Source: Lutispora thermophila DSM 19022 (lineage in GTDB: Bacteria; Bacillota; Clostridia; Lutisporales; Lutisporaceae). Taken from it: a stretch of 64,000 nt of DNA. Each line of letters begins with the position of its first letter. Within the stretch, counting starts at the first letter, position 1. Both the position numbers and the translations under genes were made by a program. Under the pieces are notes generated by a model, which ran no database searches, was not told where the DNA came from, and saw only the letters and a program-made list of their open reading frames with translations. Below, in pieces: positions 1 to 8,743 of this stretch. The DNA lies in contig NZ_FQZS01000003.1 in the NCBI RefSeq assembly GCF_900142105.1, forward strand, positions 187,720-251,719, read 5' to 3'.

Positions 1-185
1 GGTCACGTGCCAGGAACCAAGAGAAATATACTAGACAACGCAACAAAATTACCAAATACTGCGTCAATATGTAAAATGCAACATAATGCAACAAATTTGT
101 TACCAAACTGAAATATAAATTATGAAGGAAAAGAGATAGTAAAGTCGAATTACTATGTTGAAAGCCAAGGAAAAGGAGGATTTTC

Positions 186-2642
186 ATGAAAAAAGCAACA
201 ATTTTTGTTATAGCAGTATGCCTTATTATGACATTAACAACAGGCACTGCTTACGCAGCAAAACTTCAAAGCCAAAAGGAACCTTCTTTGTCCATGCAAG
301 TCATGGGTAAGACTCTTACTGGCATTGATCCGCCCCTCGTGCAGAGTGGCAAGGTATATGTACCCATGAGGGCTGCTGCAGAAGCTTTAGGGTATACAGT
401 TACATATAATCCAAACACAAAAATCATGGACATAAAAAAAGGCAGCCAAAGCATAAGGCTTACCATAGGAAGTACCAAAACAGTTATAAACGGTAAGACT
501 GTGAAAATAGATAAAGCGCCATTTTTAAGCAATGGTAGAGCTTATGTGCCCATAGATTACATAAAGACAGCCTTTGGGGTGACAGCTAGGTATGACAGTA
601 GTAAAAAAATAGTAATTATAGGAGAAACTGTTAAAAATGATGAAACTCAGACAATGGCTGGAGAAATATATGTATTAGGCAAGAAGGCAGACAAAGAGTT
701 TGCACCATTGATAAAGGACAACCATGTTATGATACCTTTAAGACCTGTAGGTGAAGGCCTTGGTTATAATGTTGTCTGGAACATAGATACTCAAACCATG
801 TCTTTGAGGAAAAATGGGCAGGCTATGGCTGTAACAATAGATAAGAATAAGGCGGTAGTAAACAGTAAAGAAGTACCTATGGACTATAAGACCATAATGG
901 TAAACGGAAGAGCCTATGTACCTCTCACATTCCTTGAAAAATACATGGATTATGCCTTTAATTATGATAAAAACACCAATGTTTTAAAAATAAGCCAGAA
1001 AGCAACAGCCAGAATTCAAGATATAAGATTTGATGACAGCGGAGGCTTCCCACAGTTAGACATCATTGCGGATAATCCTGTGAGTTACAGCTACTTTATG
1101 CTATCTAATCCTGACAGGATGGTGATAGATATTGATAATGCCATTGCTGCTACTGAATTTGAAACCAAAGATATTAATAGAGATGAAATTATAAGAGTAA
1201 GAATAGGACAATTCAGCACCAATCCAAATGTTGCAAGAATAGTAGTGGACTTAAAAGATCAGCAAAAGGCAAAGGTTGTGCAATCTGGAGATAAGAAAAA
1301 TGTGTCTATAGTATATGCGAATGTTATTCAGCCTGTAACTGTATCAAAAGAAGGCTTCAGTCATGTTGTGACCCTTAAGGGAAGCAAAGCGATAGATACC
1401 AGGGTAACTAAGTTGGAAGATCCAAAAAGAATTGTTATAGATGTCCAGGGAGCCGTGATGGAAGGTGCAGAGCAAAATATCGAAACAGGCTCGCCGTTGG
1501 TAACTGCCGTCCGTACAGGACAATTTGATGTAGGGACAACAAGAATTGTGGTAGATGTCAAGGCGGATGTATATTATGATATAAAAACCGATGGAAATGT
1601 AGCAAAGATTTATATTTCGGATATGCCATATTCCTTTATTGGTTATGACAAGTACTATAATTCTTCTTTAGTATACTTGAATAACAATAAGGAAGCAGAA
1701 TATAAATTGAGCTTTAATGAAGAAAACAGAATATTAACGGTGGAAATCAAAGACGATATTGAAATTGACAATGATAAATTTGGAATAAACGATAATTTGA
1801 TTGAATATATACAGCTTTCAAAGGAAAGCACAACGGGTAAGATTATTACAAAGGCAGAGTTCAAGCTTAAGGGTAATGTAGAATATGAGCAAGTATCCAT
1901 TGATGATTCAAAACTCGTAAAGATAAAACTAAAATATACACCTAAGGCTCCTAAAGACATTCTTGTGGTGATAGATCCGGGACATGGAGGCAAAGACCCA
2001 GGTACAATAGGTATTGATGGAGTGACTTTTGAAAAGAATTTGAATCTTGATGTTGCAAAGAGACTGAAAAAGAAGTTGGACAGTATGGGTTTCAGAACAA
2101 TAATGACAAGAACGGATGATACTTATACAACCTTGCAGCAAAGAACTGATTTGGCCAATGAGAGTTATGCAGACTTTTTCATGAGCATACACTTTAACTC
2201 AGCTACAAGCAGTGCACGTGGTATAGAAACATTATACTATCCTAATACACCCGATGAAGTCTATCCTATAAGCAACAAGAATATGGCAGCCATATTCCAG
2301 GATGAGCTTATAAAAACATTGAAAAGAACATCCAGAGGGACAGTTGCAAGACCTAATCTTTATGTGCTAAATAAGACTAAAATGCCTGCTATTCTGGCAG
2401 AACTAGGTTTTATTTCTAATAAGGAAGAATTGGCACAGATAAAAAAGGAATCCTATAGAGAAAATGCGGCTAATGCTTTGGCAGCTTCCATAGTGAGATA
2501 CTTTAAGGAAATGCAAAATATCGACCTGGGAATAGATATTGCTGCAATATATTCAGGAAACATACCGGTTCAGCAAAAAAGTGATGCTACTGGGGAAAAT
2601 GTCGAGGTAGCAGAAAATGTTAAAGCTAATGAAAGCAATTAA
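186..2642 (+). CDS. N-acetylmuramoyl-L-alanine amidase with stalk and AMIN domains
   Basis: Secreted peptidoglycan hydrolase of 818 residues that should cleave the amide bond between N-acetylmuramic acid and L-alanine. A signal peptide covers about residues 1-24, ending TAYA. Two copper-amine-oxidase-N-like stalk domains follow (about 37-150 and 155-270), each with the typical GRAYVP pattern. Two AMIN-type beta domains (about 275-480) probably target the septum or wall. The Amidase_3 catalytic domain starts near residue 594 with VIDPGHGG (zinc His). It continues with FEKNLNL (zinc Glu), MSIHFNS (zinc His) and AELGFISN (catalytic Glu), so the active site looks intact. A short polar tail ends the protein. 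The start ATG has a strong AAAGGAGG site nearby. The gene stands alone and ends at an intrinsic terminator. Confidence 0.93.
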   Translation: MKKATIFVIAVCLIMTLTTGTAYAAKLQSQKEPSLSMQVMGKTLTGIDPPLVQSGKVYVPMRAAAEALGYTVTYNPNTKIMDIKKGSQSIRLTIGSTKTVINGKTVKIDKAPFLSNGRAYVPIDYIKTAFGVTARYDSSKKIVIIGETVKNDETQTMAGEIYVLGKKADKEFAPLIKDNHVMIPLRPVGEGLGYNVVWNIDTQTMSLRKNGQAMAVTIDKNKAVVNSKEVPMDYKTIMVNGRAYVPLTFLEKYMDYAFNYDKNTNVLKISQKATARIQDIRFDDSGGFPQLDIIADNPVSYSYFMLSNPDRMVIDIDNAIAATEFETKDINRDEIIRVRIGQFSTNPNVARIVVDLKDQQKAKVVQSGDKKNVSIVYANVIQPVTVSKEGFSHVVTLKGSKAIDTRVTKLEDPKRIVIDVQGAVMEGAEQNIETGSPLVTAVRTGQFDVGTTRIVVDVKADVYYDIKTDGNVAKIYISDMPYSFIGYDKYYNSSLVYLNNNKEAEYKLSFNEENRILTVEIKDDIEIDNDKFGINDNLIEYIQLSKESTTGKIITKAEFKLKGNVEYEQVSIDDSKLVKIKLKYTPKAPKDILVVIDPGHGGKDPGTIGIDGVTFEKNLNLDVAKRLKKKLDSMGFRTIMTRTDDTYTTLQQRTDLANESYADFFMSIHFNSATSSARGIETLYYPNTPDEVYPISNKNMAAIFQDELIKTLKRTSRGTVARPNLYVLNKTKMPAILAELGFISNKEELAQIKKESYRENAANALAASIVRYFKEMQNIDLGIDIAAIYSGNIPVQQKSDATGENVEVAENVKANESN

Positions 2643-2670
2643 AACTTCGGGCAATAGCCCGAAGTTTTTT
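2643..2670 (+). terminator. intrinsic terminator of the amidase gene
   Basis: A perfect 10-bp stem, AACTTCGGGC/GCCCGAAGTT with a 4-nt AATA loop, runs straight into a T tract just after the amidase stop codon. Confidence 0.92.
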
Positions 2671-2672
2671 AT

Positions 2673-2726
2673 AATGCTATTAACGGAAAGCATAAATTTT
2701 AGTTTATGCTTTCCGTTAATAGCATT
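2673..2726. repeat. perfect 24-bp inverted repeat
   Basis: Arms 2673-2696 and 2703-2726 are exact reverse complements separated by the 6-nt loop TTTTAG. No T tract follows, and the amidase already has its own terminator immediately upstream. The core TTAACGGAAAG also occurs as TTTCCGTTAA near 38412 and 43170, so this may be a dispersed element. Confidence 0.75.
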
Positions 2727-3279
2727 TCAAGAAAGGTTTCCTTGTATTGTCAAAAAATATTTCCACAGGGATTCTTTATTGTTATTGTAAACTGCTAAAT
2801 AAAATAAAACTTTTTGCATAATAAACGCAAGATAGTAACTGATTTCTAGTAATGAATATTATACTTTTATATGATACAAAAAAATAAAGCAGCACTTACA
2901 TTACTGTAAGTGCTGCAAAATTTATGAATGAGGGGGAGGAATAAAGAGTATTAGCACTAATTTACCAATAATCCTTGTAATGTAATTATATACAATAATC
3001 ATGAACAATGGTATAGTATAGGCCAATTTGTTACAACAAATTTACAACTTCTAATGTTTTTCTACATTCATCAATTGTGTATTTTTATTGTGAATTCTTG
3101 CAGGTTTAGTGTGGATACTTCCAACGGAAAGGAATATTTTTCAGTTTCCAAATGCTTTCATGGAAGCTCTTTCTTTTAACTGAATAGGAAGAATATTATA
3201 GTTTAAAATAATAATCTGAAAATCTTATACATATATGATAAAATAGAATATGGATGATATTAAAAAGGGGTTGAAAACT
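2727..3279. other. intergenic region with one hairpin
   Basis: No supported gene is seen in about 550 bases. A perfect 12-bp stem with loop TTAC lies at 2889-2916 (GCAGCACTTACA / TGTAAGTGCTGC). It is flanked by A-rich DNA on the left, so it could act as a terminator for the minus strand, although no minus-strand gene ends here. The GAGGGGGAGGA at 2931-2941 resembles a ribosome binding site but no open frame follows it. The last 60 bases hold the promoter region of the next gene. Confidence 0.5.
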
Positions 3280-4941
3280 GTGGGAGAAATGATTAATGTT
3301 ACTCTGGATAATGGCCTTGCCTATCAATACCCTAAATTCACCACATTACTGGATATTGCAAAAGATGTACAACATGAATATAAATACAGAATCATGGGAG
3401 CCATAGTAAATAATAATCTGAGAGAATTGGCATATGCTTTGGAAGAAGATTCAGAAGTTAAGTTTGTGGACATTACTTCTTCCTATGGGAATAGAATATA
3501 TACAAGGAGTTTAAGCTTTTTATTCATTATAGCTGCAAAGGAAGTTATAAAGGGCTGTAAAGTAGCAGTGGAACATTCTCTTAGCAAAGGACTGTATTGT
3601 GAGATACATGGCTCAGGTCCGCTAACTAAAGATGTGGTAAGACGTATTGAAGAAAAGATGAGGGAAATAGCAAACAAGGACTTGCCTTTTGCAAAGAAAA
3701 AATACTCAAAATCAGAGGCAGAGAAGCTGTTTTCTCAAACGGGTCAATATGATAAATTAGAGCTGTTGAAACATAGACAAAAAGACTCCATTAATATATA
3801 TAGTTGCATGGGATACTACGATTATTTTTATGGATATTTGGTACCTTCAACAGGATACCTGGATATTTTTGAATTGCTTTATTATCCGCCCGGTATAGTA
3901 TTGCGCTTCCCTACAAGGGATAATCCAAGGGAAATTCCTGAGTTCTTTGACCAGCCGAAGCTTTTCAGCATATATCGAGAGTTTGAAGAATGGGGAAAGA
4001 TAATGGAAATAGAGAATATCAGTCAGTTAAATGACTATATACTAAAGGGAAAGGTTAATGAGCTGATATGGATAGCAGAAGCCCTTCACGAGAAAAAACT
4101 AGCCCAAATTGCAGATAATATATTTTCCTCTCAAGAGAAGAAAAAGCTCATATTAATATCAGGTCCATCTTCATCAGGAAAAACAACCTTTACGCAAAGG
4201 CTATCCATACAACTTAGGGTAAACGGCCTTAAGACAGTGGCCATATCTATAGATGACTTTTTCAAAAACAGAGAGGATACACCGAAAACTCCTGAGGGAG
4301 AATATGATTTTGAAACAATAGAAGCAATAGATATTGATTTGTTTAATGAAATTATTAACAAACTTATAGCTGGAGAAGAAGTTGAACTCCCTTATTTCAA
4401 TTTCCATACAGGAAAGAGAGAATGGAGAGGTAGAAAGCTGAAAATATCTGAAGATCATATACTGCTTGTAGAGGGCATACATGGGCTAAATGAAAGGCTT
4501 ACTCAGCATATTGACGACAATAAGAAATATAAAATCTATATAAGCCCTCTTACACACCTTAATGTGGATAATCACAACAGGATACCTACATCGGACCTTA
4601 GATTGATAAGAAGAATGGTAAGGGACTATCAATTCCGATCCACAGATGCGCTGACAACCATAAGGAGATGGGATTCGGTGAGAAGCGGAGAGGATAAATA
4701 TATATACCCATATCAGGAAGCGGCAGATATAATGTTTAACTCATCTTTGATTTATGAGCTCAGTATATTGAAAAAAACTGCTATGCCTTTACTAGAGAAA
4801 ATCGATAAGACCATGGTTGAATATGTTGAAGCAAAAAGGCTGATGAAATTTCTTGATTACTTGCTGCCTGCAGACTCGAAACCTGTGCCTAGCAATTCCA
4901 TCCTCAGAGAGTTCATAGGCAACAGCTGCTTTAATGTGTGA
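3280..4941 (+). CDS. nucleoside kinase (uridine kinase-like) with ThrRS-like N-terminal domains
   Basis: Predicted cytoplasmic kinase of 553 residues that should phosphorylate a nucleoside with ATP. The first 65 residues form a TGS-like domain (INVTLDNG...TTLLDIAKD). Next comes a region resembling the second additional domain of threonyl-tRNA synthetase, with EHSLS and EIHG. The C-terminal half is a uridine kinase/phosphoribulokinase P-loop domain with GPSSSGKTTF near residue 291, then SIDDFF and LLVEGIHGLN. This fusion is common in Firmicutes but its true substrate is not settled. I chose GTG 3280 because AAAAGGGG lies about 9 nt upstream. The ATG at 3250 lacks a ribosome binding site and would add ten residues. 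A DUF2007 gene follows 27 nt downstream. Confidence 0.85.
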   Translation: MGEMINVTLDNGLAYQYPKFTTLLDIAKDVQHEYKYRIMGAIVNNNLRELAYALEEDSEVKFVDITSSYGNRIYTRSLSFLFIIAAKEVIKGCKVAVEHSLSKGLYCEIHGSGPLTKDVVRRIEEKMREIANKDLPFAKKKYSKSEAEKLFSQTGQYDKLELLKHRQKDSINIYSCMGYYDYFYGYLVPSTGYLDIFELLYYPPGIVLRFPTRDNPREIPEFFDQPKLFSIYREFEEWGKIMEIENISQLNDYILKGKVNELIWIAEALHEKKLAQIADNIFSSQEKKKLILISGPSSSGKTTFTQRLSIQLRVNGLKTVAISIDDFFKNREDTPKTPEGEYDFETIEAIDIDLFNEIINKLIAGEEVELPYFNFHTGKREWRGRKLKISEDHILLVEGIHGLNERLTQHIDDNKKYKIYISPLTHLNVDNHNRIPTSDLRLIRRMVRDYQFRSTDALTTIRRWDSVRSGEDKYIYPYQEAADIMFNSSLIYELSILKKTAMPLLEKIDKTMVEYVEAKRLMKFLDYLLPADSKPVPSNSILREFIGNSCFNV

Positions 4942-4968
4942 GAAGTAAGGTTTAGGAGGGAAATTATT

Positions 4969-5193
4969 ATGAAACTTGTCCACCTTGTACAGGTGTTTAA
5001 TGATGTGGAAGCGGATATTGTAGAAGGATTATTGAAGGATTGCGGTATTGTTTCCATCAGAAAGTATAAGGGAGCAAAGGGATACATGAAAGTTGTAATG
5101 GGTACTGCTATGGGCGTGGACATCTATGTAAAACCTGAGGATTATAAGGAGGCTAAAGAAATACTGGAAAGCATAAATCTTAATGAAGAGTAA
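4969..5193 (+). CDS. DUF2007 family small protein
   Basis: A 74-residue cytoplasmic protein matching the DUF2007 (putative signal-transducing) pattern. It opens with LVHLVQVFNDVEADIVEGLLKDCGI and closes with DIYVKPEDYKEAKEIL, a small ferredoxin-like alpha/beta fold related to PII-like modules. Function is unknown. The start has an AGGAGGG site 8 nt upstream. It lies between the nucleoside kinase and the TyrRS-like gene on the same strand with short gaps, so it is probably in one operon with them. Confidence 0.75.
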   Translation: MKLVHLVQVFNDVEADIVEGLLKDCGIVSIRKYKGAKGYMKVVMGTAMGVDIYVKPEDYKEAKEILESINLNEE

Positions 5194-5232
5194 GATTTGT
5201 ATGCTAATATGCTGTTAAACGGGGGATAGTAA

Positions 5233-6489
5233 ATGGTTGATGTTATGAGTTTTATCTCTACACTGGAAAAGGAATGTTCTGATTTCAAGAGAAATCTAAA
5301 TGACATTGGTGTTGAAGAGCAAATAGATATAATTAAGATGGCTTGTTCTCACGTTTATCCGGAGGATCATATAATTGAAGAGTTTAGTCAAGCTAAGAAA
5401 GACAATAGAAGCTTAGTGATAAAGTTTGGAATGGATCCTATGGATACTGACATTATGATAGACCATATGGTTCCTATAGTTCTTCTCAGCAAGCTGCAAA
5501 GGATGGGTCATAAGATCGTATTTCTAATTGGAGACTTTACGGCTCTAATAGGGGATCCTTCAGATATGAGCATTAAGCAGAGAAAGCTCAATAAAAAGAA
5601 AATAGAAGCTAATGTAAAAGGGCTTAAGAAGGATTTATATGGATTTATTGATTTTGCAAAGACAGACATATTTTATAACAGTTCCTGGCTTAATGAAATA
5701 AAGCTTCCTGATATTATTGAGATAATGCTGAAGCTGGAGGTTTCTCAAACTCTTAAGCGTGAAGATTTCAGAAAGAAACTGATGGATGACGAGGGTATTA
5801 CATACGCTGAGCTCATATATTCATTTATAATGGGAATTGATTCGTTGCATATCAAACCGGATTTGGAATTAGGAAGAGAGGACCAACTGGACAACTTGAA
5901 ACTGTGTAGGCGAATGATGGAAGCCAAAGAGATGAAACCGGAAGTCATTATGACAACCTATGCTCTTCCGCAGGGAGATCTGTTCTCCATAGATGAAGAC
6001 CCAATAGAGATATTTAACAGGATCGCAAAGCTAGATGATAAAAATGTGTTGCAATGGTACAAGCTTCTCACAGAAATAACTCCAAAAACTGTGTTGGAGT
6101 TGGAGAATGCTATAAATAATAACTACATTAATATGCAAACAATAAAAGAGATACTTGCCAAGGTAATTGCAACTAAGCTATTTGGACAAGAAAAAAGCAG
6201 CCTAGCATATATCGAGTATATAAAGGGTATAGTGAAAAATGCTCCTACTAAAGAAATCAGGATGATACATGGAAGCAAGATGAGCATAGGAGAGTTTTTG
6301 GCCGCTTCTACAGATTTAACATTGCCCCAAGCCGAAGACATAGTAAGGACAGGGGGAGCTAGAGCCTTAAGCTGTGATGGAGATTGTCTTACATATGTAT
6401 TGAATAGTGATGAAGATATAAGTTCGATATTTTTTGACAAATTTTACATAATAGTAGGAGACGAGCTTGTGCTGAGAATCAGAAAATGA
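5233..6489 (+). CDS. tyrosyl-tRNA synthetase-like protein lacking HIGH and KMSKS motifs
   Basis: This 418-residue protein is clearly built on the TyrRS (TyrZ-type) fold. It has KFGMDPMDTDI, GHKIVFLIGDFTALIGDPSD, IYSFIMGIDSL, LELGREDQLDNL and a C-terminal S4-like region (residues about 345-418). The aminoacylation signatures are gone. The HLGH motif is replaced by MIDHM. The GGTDQ of TyrRS reads GREDQ. The stretch that normally carries KMSKS is shortened to LPQGDLFSIDEDP. It is therefore unlikely to charge tRNA-Tyr. Other catalytically altered synthetase paralogues act as regulators or modify other substrates, but nothing here says which. The frame is intact, which argues for selection rather than decay. 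It sits downstream of the DUF2007 gene. Confidence 0.8.
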   Translation: MVDVMSFISTLEKECSDFKRNLNDIGVEEQIDIIKMACSHVYPEDHIIEEFSQAKKDNRSLVIKFGMDPMDTDIMIDHMVPIVLLSKLQRMGHKIVFLIGDFTALIGDPSDMSIKQRKLNKKKIEANVKGLKKDLYGFIDFAKTDIFYNSSWLNEIKLPDIIEIMLKLEVSQTLKREDFRKKLMDDEGITYAELIYSFIMGIDSLHIKPDLELGREDQLDNLKLCRRMMEAKEMKPEVIMTTYALPQGDLFSIDEDPIEIFNRIAKLDDKNVLQWYKLLTEITPKTVLELENAINNNYINMQTIKEILAKVIATKLFGQEKSSLAYIEYIKGIVKNAPTKEIRMIHGSKMSIGEFLAASTDLTLPQAEDIVRTGGARALSCDGDCLTYVLNSDEDISSIFFDKFYIIVGDELVLRIRK

Positions 6490-6576
6490 TATTGACATTT
6501 AATCAAAATATTGCATTCATATATTTTTCTCCTGAACAAAAAATATTATAGATATAATACAAAAAGGGGTGAATAT

Positions 6577-7068
6577 ATGAAGCATTCAAGAAATAAGCTC
6601 GCTATAATGCTTATCATAATTGGCATAGTTGTAGCTTTTTCTGGATGTATTACACGAAGAGTGCCGGATACAACGAAAGATAATACTAAAAATAGAAGTG
6701 GAAGTTATAGCCCCCAACTTGGAACACCGGCAACAGAATCGGATAATATTGCACAAGCCGTGCAAAGAGTTCCCGGTATCAAAAATGCAATCGCAGTAAC
6801 CAACGGAGATATAGCATATATTGGTGTTAATTTAGATACAAACAGAGGAATAGATAACACTTCAAAGATAGAAAGCATCAAAGAAGAGGTAGCCGATGCA
6901 GCAAGAAATGCTGATCCTGATATAGACAAGGTGTATGTTAGTGCTGATGCAGATTTTGTTGAAAATATCACAAGGATATCAAATGATGTAAGAAATGGAA
7001 AGCCTGTTGAGAGTTTTAGAGATGAGCTTAATGAGATTGTTAATAGAGTAACACCCGAAAAGCATTAA
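6577..7068 (+). CDS. YhcN/YlaJ family sporulation lipoprotein
   Basis: A 163-residue lipoprotein. The signal sequence ends in a lipobox, AFSGC, with the cysteine near residue 24. A polar linker follows, then the YhcN/YlaJ domain with AVQRVPGIKNAIAVTNGDIAYIGV and PDIDKVYVSADADFVENI. Family members are found in the forespore or spore coat layers. I place the start at ATG 6577, which has AAAAAGGGGTGA upstream. An in-frame ATG at 6511 would add a non-signal extension and has no binding site. The gene ends at a strong terminator and is probably transcribed alone. Confidence 0.85.
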   Translation: MKHSRNKLAIMLIIIGIVVAFSGCITRRVPDTTKDNTKNRSGSYSPQLGTPATESDNIAQAVQRVPGIKNAIAVTNGDIAYIGVNLDTNRGIDNTSKIESIKEEVADAARNADPDIDKVYVSADADFVENITRISNDVRNGKPVESFRDELNEIVNRVTPEKH

Positions 7069-7086
7069 CAGTTTAGTAAAAAATAT

Positions 7087-7140
7087 AAGCTTAAGGTATA
7101 AAAATTATGTTTACTATGCCTTAAGCTTTATATATTTTTA
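7087..7140 (+). terminator. intrinsic terminator after the spore lipoprotein gene
   Basis: A 14-bp stem pairs AAGCTTAAGGTATA with TATGCCTTAAGCTT (one G-U pair) and is followed by a T-rich tail ending TATTTTT. Confidence 0.8.
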
Positions 7141-7184
7141 TTACAAAAAACATGCATAAAATTATAAGTTTTATATAAACGCGC

Positions 7185-7214
7185 TTGATATTTAACAAAC
7201 AATTGATGTATGAT
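7185..7214 (+). promoter_or_regulatory. candidate sigma-A promoter of the MarR gene
   Basis: TTGATA at 7185 and TATGAT at 7209 are separated by 18 nt, about 35 nt before the MarR start codon. Confidence 0.5.
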
Positions 7215-7249
7215 ATAAGTATTCAAAGTATTTGTTTGGAGGGGTTGCA

Positions 7250-7789
7250 ATGGATAAAGAGGAAGCGGTAATAAGTATTCATAAGTTGAACTATGTATAT
7301 CTTGCTATGAATAAATGCTTAGTGGATGATTGGGAAAAGATAGTTCAGCTTGGAGGTCTAACATATCCTCAGTCAAAGCTTCTTATAATACTTAGAGAAA
7401 ACGGAGAATGTACTATGTCGAAGATTGCGGAAAAGGGTCTTTGGCATATGTCTACAGTAACTGAACTGGTAAACAGAATGGAGAAAGAAGGTTATGTAGA
7501 AAAGGCAATAGATCATATTGATAAACGGGTAGTAAAGGTGAAAATAACACAGAAAGGTATTGATGTACTGGATAACACCAAGAGATTGTATTATAAGCAT
7601 TCAGATGCCTATAGTGCTTTGCTGGATATGGATAAAAAAGAGTTAGATGCTGCCTTTGATACCATTGCTAAAGTATGCAGGACAATAAAACATATTACAG
7701 GACCCTGCCCCCTATCTATGGCATTGGAGAAAGCGGAGCATCCGACATGTAATTGCATTGATATAATGAAATGCGTGTATGAGGAGTGA
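7250..7789 (+). CDS. MarR family regulator with cysteine-rich C-terminus
   Basis: A 179-residue winged-helix regulator. The DNA-binding core runs through LTYPQSKLLIILRENGECTMSKIAEKG and the wing KRVVKVKITQKG. The last 36 residues carry five cysteines in the order C, PCP, TCNC and KC, which is not usual for MarR proteins and could bind metal, hold a cluster or sense redox state. The start is ATG 7250 because GGAGGGG lies 6 nt upstream; earlier in-frame starts overlap that site. The LD-carboxypeptidase gene begins 6 nt after the stop, so the two are almost certainly co-transcribed. Confidence 0.88.
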   Translation: MDKEEAVISIHKLNYVYLAMNKCLVDDWEKIVQLGGLTYPQSKLLIILRENGECTMSKIAEKGLWHMSTVTELVNRMEKEGYVEKAIDHIDKRVVKVKITQKGIDVLDNTKRLYYKHSDAYSALLDMDKKELDAAFDTIAKVCRTIKHITGPCPLSMALEKAEHPTCNCIDIMKCVYEE

Positions 7790-7795
7790 GAAATT

Positions 7796-8722
7796 ATGAA
7801 GCCAAAAGCATTGAAGAAAGGGGATACTATAGGCTTGATAGCCCCGGCAAGCCCAGTTCTAGAAAGTAAAGCTAAGGCTTGCATAGAGTGGGTAAAATCT
7901 TCTGGATATAATGTCAAATGGGGAGAATCCATATTTGCATCAAGAGGATATCTTTCTGGCGATGATGAATTGAGAGCCAATGATATAAATATGATGTTTC
8001 GGGATGAAGAAGTAGATGCCATATTTTGCATCAGAGGCGGGTATGGTACCATGAGACTTCTTGATATGATAGACTATGATTTGATAAAAAATAACCCTAA
8101 AATTTTTATAGGTTATAGTGACATAACGGCTTTGCATACCACATTTTATCAAAGAACCGGTTTGATAACATTCCACGGACCTATGGTAGCAAGTTTTGCA
8201 AAAAAAAGATTGGACAAACTTAGCGAGGATTACATGATGAGAGCATTGATGAATCCAGAACCCTTGGGTGATATAATCAATCCTCCGGATATTCCCATAA
8301 GGGCATACAATGGTGGATGTGCCAAAGGGAAAATAGTTGGAGGCAACCTTTCCATCCTGGCAGATACCATGGGTACGCCCTATGAGATAGATACAAAGGA
8401 CAAGATACTTTTCATAGAAGATGTGGGAGAAAGACCCTATAATATTGACAGAATGCTTCTCCAGCTTAAGCTTGGAGGAAAGTTCAGGGATGCTGCCGGT
8501 ATAGTTATAGGAGATTGGGCAGATTGCGTGCCGGAGGAAAATGAAGAAAGCCTTACAATTGATGAAATCATTGAAGACATTGTAGTTCCATGCGGCAAGC
8601 CTATACTATCAGGTTATAAGATCGGTCACTGCTCACCTAATATAACCATACCTATAGGTGCACAAGGCTTTATTGACTGTGAAAATATGAAATTTTCAAT
8701 TACCGAATCGGCAGTAGTATAG
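7796..8722 (+). CDS. ldcA: LD-carboxypeptidase (muramoyltetrapeptide carboxypeptidase, S66)
   Basis: A 308-residue member of peptidase family S66, which removes the terminal D-alanine from muramoyl tetrapeptides during wall recycling. No signal peptide is seen, as expected for the cytoplasmic enzyme. The N-terminal KGDTIGLIAPASP and IRGGYGTMRLLD are typical. The nucleophile Ser lies in GYSDIT, the catalytic Glu in FIEDVGE and the His in IGHCSPN. It overlaps nothing and follows the MarR gene by 6 nt with GAGGAG as binding site. It could instead be an MccF-like self-immunity peptidase, which shares the fold. Confidence 0.87.
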   Translation: MKPKALKKGDTIGLIAPASPVLESKAKACIEWVKSSGYNVKWGESIFASRGYLSGDDELRANDINMMFRDEEVDAIFCIRGGYGTMRLLDMIDYDLIKNNPKIFIGYSDITALHTTFYQRTGLITFHGPMVASFAKKRLDKLSEDYMMRALMNPEPLGDIINPPDIPIRAYNGGCAKGKIVGGNLSILADTMGTPYEIDTKDKILFIEDVGERPYNIDRMLLQLKLGGKFRDAAGIVIGDWADCVPEENEESLTIDEIIEDIVVPCGKPILSGYKIGHCSPNITIPIGAQGFIDCENMKFSITESAVV

Positions 8723-8743
8723 ATAAACATATTGAGATTTAAT

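Noticed and set aside
1-111. Open frame on the plus strand from the window edge to a stop at 109-111
   Set aside because: It is only 36 codons, shows no recognisable motif and cannot be told from chance without upstream sequence.
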